DNA of 64,000 bases from Impatiens glandulifera (taxonomy: Eukaryota; Streptophyta; Magnoliopsida; Ericales; Balsaminaceae): NCBI RefSeq assembly GCF_907164915.1, contig NC_061868.1:29881939-29945938 (forward strand), given 5' to 3'. Made by a program: the position numbers and the translations under genes. Each line of letters begins with the position of its first letter. Position 1 is the first letter of the stretch. The notes below the pieces were generated by a model that saw only the letters and a program-made list of their open reading frames with translations, had not been told where the DNA came from and made no database searches. Shown one piece after another: positions 59,494-64,000 of this stretch.

Positions 59494-60362
59494 TATTAAT
59501 TGAAACATATTAATTGATTGATTCAGGAAGGAATGAATATATGAATCTATAATTATTCTTGTGGCTCTCCTGAGAGAAGACGGACACATAAATCATAATT
59601 TTTTCTTTAATTTATATAAAAAATAATAATATAAAATTCTAATTATTAATTTGACATGGTAAAAAGTTAACTCCATTTAATTTTGTTCAGTTAAATTAAC
59701 AAATTTAATAAAGTTTATCAAGTATGTATACATAATTAAATTAAATTTAAATAAAATATTTAATACTTTCGTCCAACTTATACATAAATTGAAATCTTCC
59801 ATGAAATTAATATGTTTTTAACTTTTTTTTTTCTTTAAAAATAAATGGAGAAGATAGTGCCACGTCAGCTCTCCAATTGAATCAGCAGTGTTGACTGAAT
59901 CATGAAACTTTGTTTTATATATATATATATATATATTAAGTTTTGAAAATTTAAACTATTACACTAATTAAAAAAATTAATTTATATTTATAATTTTACA
60001 TAAATATATATAAATTGATATGACCTAATGTTAACTTTTATATTGATTCAATTGATGCTCATATTTTAAACTCAAATTATAAATTCCGGACCGGTCCGGT
60101 TGGGTTCAGGAAAAAGATTCCTCTACACACGAGCGTGAACCGGCAAATGATTCCTGGACCAGAATCTGGCGTGAGTTTTCCACACGCCGACCTCTCTCTT
60201 TCAGTCTTTCTCCTTTCATCGGGTCCAATTCCAATTCCAATTCCAATTCGCTCTCTAAAGAGAGATCAAGAACGATAAGATAACTCCAATATGCTGTAGA
60301 TCTAAAGACAGATCTCGAGAACGACAGTGGAAAACTTGTTAATGCTCTAATTCTATAGCCTT
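59494..60362. other. flank and upstream region of the pyruvate-kinase-like gene
   Basis: AT-rich to about 60080, then higher GC with a CAATTC/AATTCC microsatellite (60226-60248) and CTCTCTCTTTC pyrimidine tracts, typical of a plant promoter and 5' UTR. The exact transcription start cannot be read. The minus-strand frame 60106-60492 is an antisense shadow. Confidence 0.5.
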
Positions 60363-60587
60363 TACAGTCATTGTTTTGCTCAACATACGGATTTTGGCTT
60401 CTTCCACCTCTCCAACCAGGTATCCCGTCTTCTCTCTCTCTTTGTTGTGTGTTCTTTGCAAGGACCTGTTTCCTTTCTATATATCTACTCAAGTTTATAG
60501 ATTGCTGCTTATGCTTTTGGAATTTGGATATGCTTTTTGTAGCTCATTTTACCGGTTGATTTATTTGTTGTTAGTTTCCTATAGAAG

Positions 60588-63500
60588 ATGATGCTGGATA
60601 TACTTTCATTTCCTGGAACTACCAACCAAGTCAGACTTGCGAATTCTGTAAGCAACCTTCTACATGGTGCCTTTTCATTCCATTTTATATTACTTGTGTC
60701 TTGCAATTGTTAAATATCAAGGCTTTATGTTTCTTGTGTCTCTTCTATCTATTCATGACAATCATACACCTTCTGCAGTTGATTCATTTTGTTGTTTACT
60801 TGTCATTACTAATAAAGATGGAAATAGACATTTTTATAGACCATAACTACAAGTTCAGCCTTGTTTTGGAGTCAATAGACGAGTGGACAAGAAGTGATTC
60901 TCTAGTTTCATTTTTGTTTACTCAGGTTTATTCCTGTGGTGATTAGCATTTCCCCGTCATGAACCTCTTTATTTCAGAACGTTCTTAGTGAGAATCGAAC
61001 ATGTGAGAGGTCTCTTAGATGAGACACTTCCACTTGAGCTACCTGGTTAGTGGGTTAAGTTCATTTATTTTTATTGAGGTAAAAACACAATTCATTCCCT
61101 AAGATTTATCTGAAAGAAACCTTTGAATAACAAGTTGATAGAATGGAAAGTAATGCTTACTGGTCTTCTACTTTATTAGACTAAACTTAACATTAGTAAA
61201 ACATTACAATTTTCAGGACATTATATACATCATAGAAATGGAAACTAGAACATGTCTGGGAATTGCTTCAGAGAAGACCATAGTATATATATTTTGGATG
61301 TCAAATGGGTACTCAAGCCTGTCAGGATGCAGTGTCTTAACACTATCCCCAACCGACTAGGTACCCTAATACCCGAATGTGTTAGTTATGTATAAACTTT
61401 CAATAAGTGAAAATGTGATGTAACAAAGCTCAATCCATAACCTTTGATAAGATATTTAGCTCTGAGATTGCAAAAATACAAGAACTGAATTATGTATGTC
61501 TTCTTTTTTCAAATTCATGTCTTGTACTTACCTTGTTTAACTCCAATTGTAGTCGATGCAAATTTTGTGTTATTTATGGTTCTTAATGAAAATTTTAATT
61601 TAAAAAAAAAAACCTACCCTTGATGTGATACTAGAGCAAGATAACTGAATTTGGGGGTGATTGAAATTCAATCCTTGTTCACCATGTGAAATTACTAAAG
61701 ACATATAAGCTAAGGCAGCTATAGGAATGCACCCATGATACAATCAAGCTAACATGAATCTCTGGTGTTGCTTTTTGCAGAATATTTTGATAGCAAATGC
61801 ATCATATTTCACATCCGCAAACTTCTCGGTAAAGTTAGCGTTTCTTTCTTGTAAGCCAGAAGTTGGAGGGGATACAGCCTCAAGGAAACAAAATTTTGCT
61901 ATCCAATATGAGAAGGGCACCAAAAGGCGAGTTCTTTTATGTTCTTGCAGCAAGGATTGTAGAGCTAAATCTACAGAGAGTGTCGAAAATTTTCCGAGTT
62001 ATGGGAAGGATATTGTTGCTTCATTGTCAAACAAAGGACCAAATCTTGGTAGCAATAATGAGAAGCCAGTTATCCTAGTAAACCTTCTTGATAAACTAAA
62101 AGCTGTTCACATGCATATATTGGCAATGGAAAAATGGAATGCTTCTCAACTAAAACTGTGTGACAGGTAAGCTCATTTTCTAGTAGTTTGATTCAATTAC
62201 TTTTACTGAACTGAAACACCTTTTTTTTAATGTACTGCAGAAGCTATGCCATGAGTGCAGCTAACTTGATACATTATCTGGCACTGAAAACCCTTGATAT
62301 CGAACAGTTCAAAGAAGATCTCTCCTCTGTTGGTTTCTTTAACTTGGAAAACATCAATCCACATGTAATTGCTAGTCTTTCTGCTGCAGTTCAAATGTTA
62401 GAGAAGATAGGTGAAGTTTCTACCCGTGGTAGTTCGAACGTGAACTTGACAATAAATTCCATGAGGAAAAAGACATTGTTAAACACCAAGCAATTATTGG
62501 GTCCACTTTCAGACGATAGAACAGTTTACATCATGGTAACAGTTGGTCATGAAGCCACAGAAAATCAAACCTTTATAACCAATCTTCTCAAGGCCGGAAC
62601 AAACATAATTCGTATTAACTGTGCTCATGGGGATCAAGATACCTGGAGAGAGATAATCAAAAGTGTTAAAAGATCCTCCCAAATGCTGGAGAAACCATGT
62701 CGAATTCTAATGGATCTAGCCGGTCCAAAGCTGAGAACAGGTAAGTTAAAACCTGGTCCGTCTGTTATAAAGATATCCCCTAAAAAGGATCCTTCTGGAA
62801 ATGTCATATTTCCAGCTCAAGTATGGTTTTGCCCCAAAGAATCAATTCCTCCCGTTTCTAATGCAACAACTATACATGTAGAAGGCCTTAGTGAGCTTAA
62901 GATAGGCGATGAAGTAAGGTTTTCCGACGCCAGGGGGAAACATCGCGTTGTAAAAATATCAAACGTTTCTGGAAACGGATTCATGGCTGAGTGTTTTAAA
63001 ACTGCTTATGTGGAATTGGGTACACATCTATATATTAAAGAAGGGAAAAAACAAAGGAAGTTGGGGGTTGTGGTGAATGTACCTGCTGTAGAACAGTCTC
63101 TGAGATTGAAAACTGGAGACTTGTTAGTTATAACCCGAGATAGCTCAAACGAGAAAGAACCAAGTGACCCAACAGATGGTGTTCATAGAATCACTTGTTC
63201 ATCTGGGTATCTTTTCGACTCAGTAAAAGCAGGTGAGTCGATTTCGTTTGATGATGGGAAGATATGGGGTACTATTCAAGGAACAAGTGTATCGGAAATA
63301 GTTGTTTCAATAACTCATTCAAGTCCAAATGGTACTAAACTTGGATCAGACAAGTCTATTAACATTCCAGACAGTAAAATACAGTTCCAAGGTTTGACTT
63401 CTAAGGATATAATGGATTTGGATTTCGTTGCTGCTTATGCTGATATGGTTGGGATTTCGTTTGTTCAAGATGTTGAGGATATTGTTGTTCTTCGACAAGA

Positions 63501-63809
63501 GATTGAGAAAAGGAAGATTTCGAAGTTGGGGATTGTTTTGAAGATTGAGACTAAAAGTGGGTTTGAGAATTTGCCAGTTTTGCTTCTAGAGACAATGAGA
63601 TGTGGTAATCCTTTAGGTGTTATGATTGCTAGAGGAGATCTTGCGGTTGAGTGTGGATATGAGAGGTTAGGGTTTATTCAAGAGGAAATTCTATCCATTT
63701 GTAAAGCTGCCCATGTTCCTGTTATTTGGGCTACTCAGGTGCTTGAATCACTTGTCAAATCCGGCATGCCTACTAGAGCTGAGATCAGCGATGTCTCAAG
63801 TGGAAGGAG
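60588..63809 (+). CDS. divergent pyruvate-kinase-like protein, 3' end outside window
   Basis: Exons 60588-60647, 61781-62166 and 62241-63809 have GT/AG borders and give about 671 residues before an intron leads out of the window. A 5' UTR intron (about 60420-60584) is likely. Residues 1-60 are Ser/Asn-rich with few acids, fitting a plastid or mitochondrial transit peptide. The pyruvate kinase barrel starts near residue 240. Arg and Asn of the RxNxSH motif remain (RINCAHG, about 273) but its Ser is Ala. DTKGPEIRT is replaced by [13 protein letters not shown] (583), ARGDL (613) and ATQVLES keep the Lys, Glu, Asp and Thr. Plants have a divergent family of this kind (At3g49160 type, from memory). 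Catalysis is uncertain. Confidence 0.85.
60950..61060 (-). repeat. tRNA-derived SINE in intron of the pyruvate-kinase-like gene
   Basis: Minus strand reads box A (TAGCTCAAGTGG) and box B (GTTCGATTCTC) with about 30 nt between, followed by a non-tRNA body ending near 60950. The lack of paired acceptor stems rules out a working tRNA gene. Confidence 0.6.
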
Positions 63810-64000
63810 GTATTATTATTATTATTAAAATAATATCATGTCAAAAAATTATACCTATCCGTACCAAAATTTTGATATACCGAAATCTTGATACGATACA
63901 AGTTGCATTTTGCAATATTTGCGGTATACCGAGATTTCGGTACAGTATCAATATTATACCCAGAAAATATTATATTCGGTGAAAGAAATGAATATGTTGA
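63810..64000. other. start of an intron with MITE-like palindromic sequence
   Basis: Begins GTATTATTATT (donor plus a TAT microsatellite). It then has repeated GATATACCGAAATC and GGTATACCGAGATTTCGG words, typical of the ends of a hAT-like MITE in plant introns. Only part lies in the window. Confidence 0.4.

Noticed and set aside
60106..60492. 128-aa minus-strand frame
   Set aside because: Antisense to the promoter/5' UTR of the pyruvate-kinase-like gene. The ELELELEL stretch comes from an AATTCC microsatellite.
60990..61050. Functional tRNA gene in the intron
   Set aside because: Has good internal promoter boxes but no cloverleaf closure. Called a SINE.

Overview
The window is AT-rich nuclear DNA from a flowering plant, most likely a eudicot. 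The evidence is short exons with GT/AG introns, plant-type mitochondrial and plastid proteins, and dense nested LTR retrotransposons with MULE, hAT, CACTA, Helitron and tRNA-SINE remnants. I cannot name the species. Only three host genes look intact: KGD4, a 2-oxoglutarate dehydrogenase subunit (22682-23965, minus); SDHAF4, a succinate dehydrogenase assembly factor (38135-38470, plus); and a divergent pyruvate-kinase-like gene cut by the window end (60588-63809, plus). A frameshifted start of a DUF641/GIL1-like gene lies at 50166-50476 (minus).

Layout. 1-2497: 3' end and 3' LTR of copia element A. 3240-4440 and 19256-20480: two copies of one non-coding retroelement segment. 5440-5881: a tandem array running into 5882-19255, which holds three LTR-like copies of a large, probably Ty3/gypsy family on the minus strand, with decayed ORF1-like coding sequence at 6949-8017. 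One LTR carries a very young, intact Ty1/copia element (9913-14698) with identical 163-bp LTRs, a 5-bp target duplication and one 1461-codon gag-pol frame. 20.5-21.7 kb: AT microsatellites and degenerate repeats.

22.4-38.5 kb is the most interesting block. KGD4 and SDHAF4 are transcribed divergently. Three terminal-inverted-repeat elements fill the gap: a 517-bp MITE, a 3.5-kb element with an Ulp1-protease remnant, and a 9.2-kb Kaonashi-type MULE with a frameshifted transposase and a convergent DUF1985-Ulp1 gene. Without them the two start codons would be about 1 kb apart. Each element carries its own short word, repeated many times only in non-coding parts. The MULE also holds two related microRNA-like foldbacks.

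38.5-50.5 kb: intergenic DNA with a hAT MITE (8-bp target duplication), a TRIM-like element, a CACTA transposase remnant, a truncated TNT1-like copia and the DUF641 remnant. 50497-59493: copia element B (minus), same family as A. It is interrupted by a 1.9-kb gypsy deletion derivative (target duplication CAATG) and, inside its right LTR, by Helitron-like sequence with two successive 3' ends. 59.5-64 kb: promoter and body of the pyruvate-kinase-like gene, with a tRNA-derived SINE in its first coding intron.

All calls come from reading the sequence and recalling family motifs. No database search, folding or alignment program was run.
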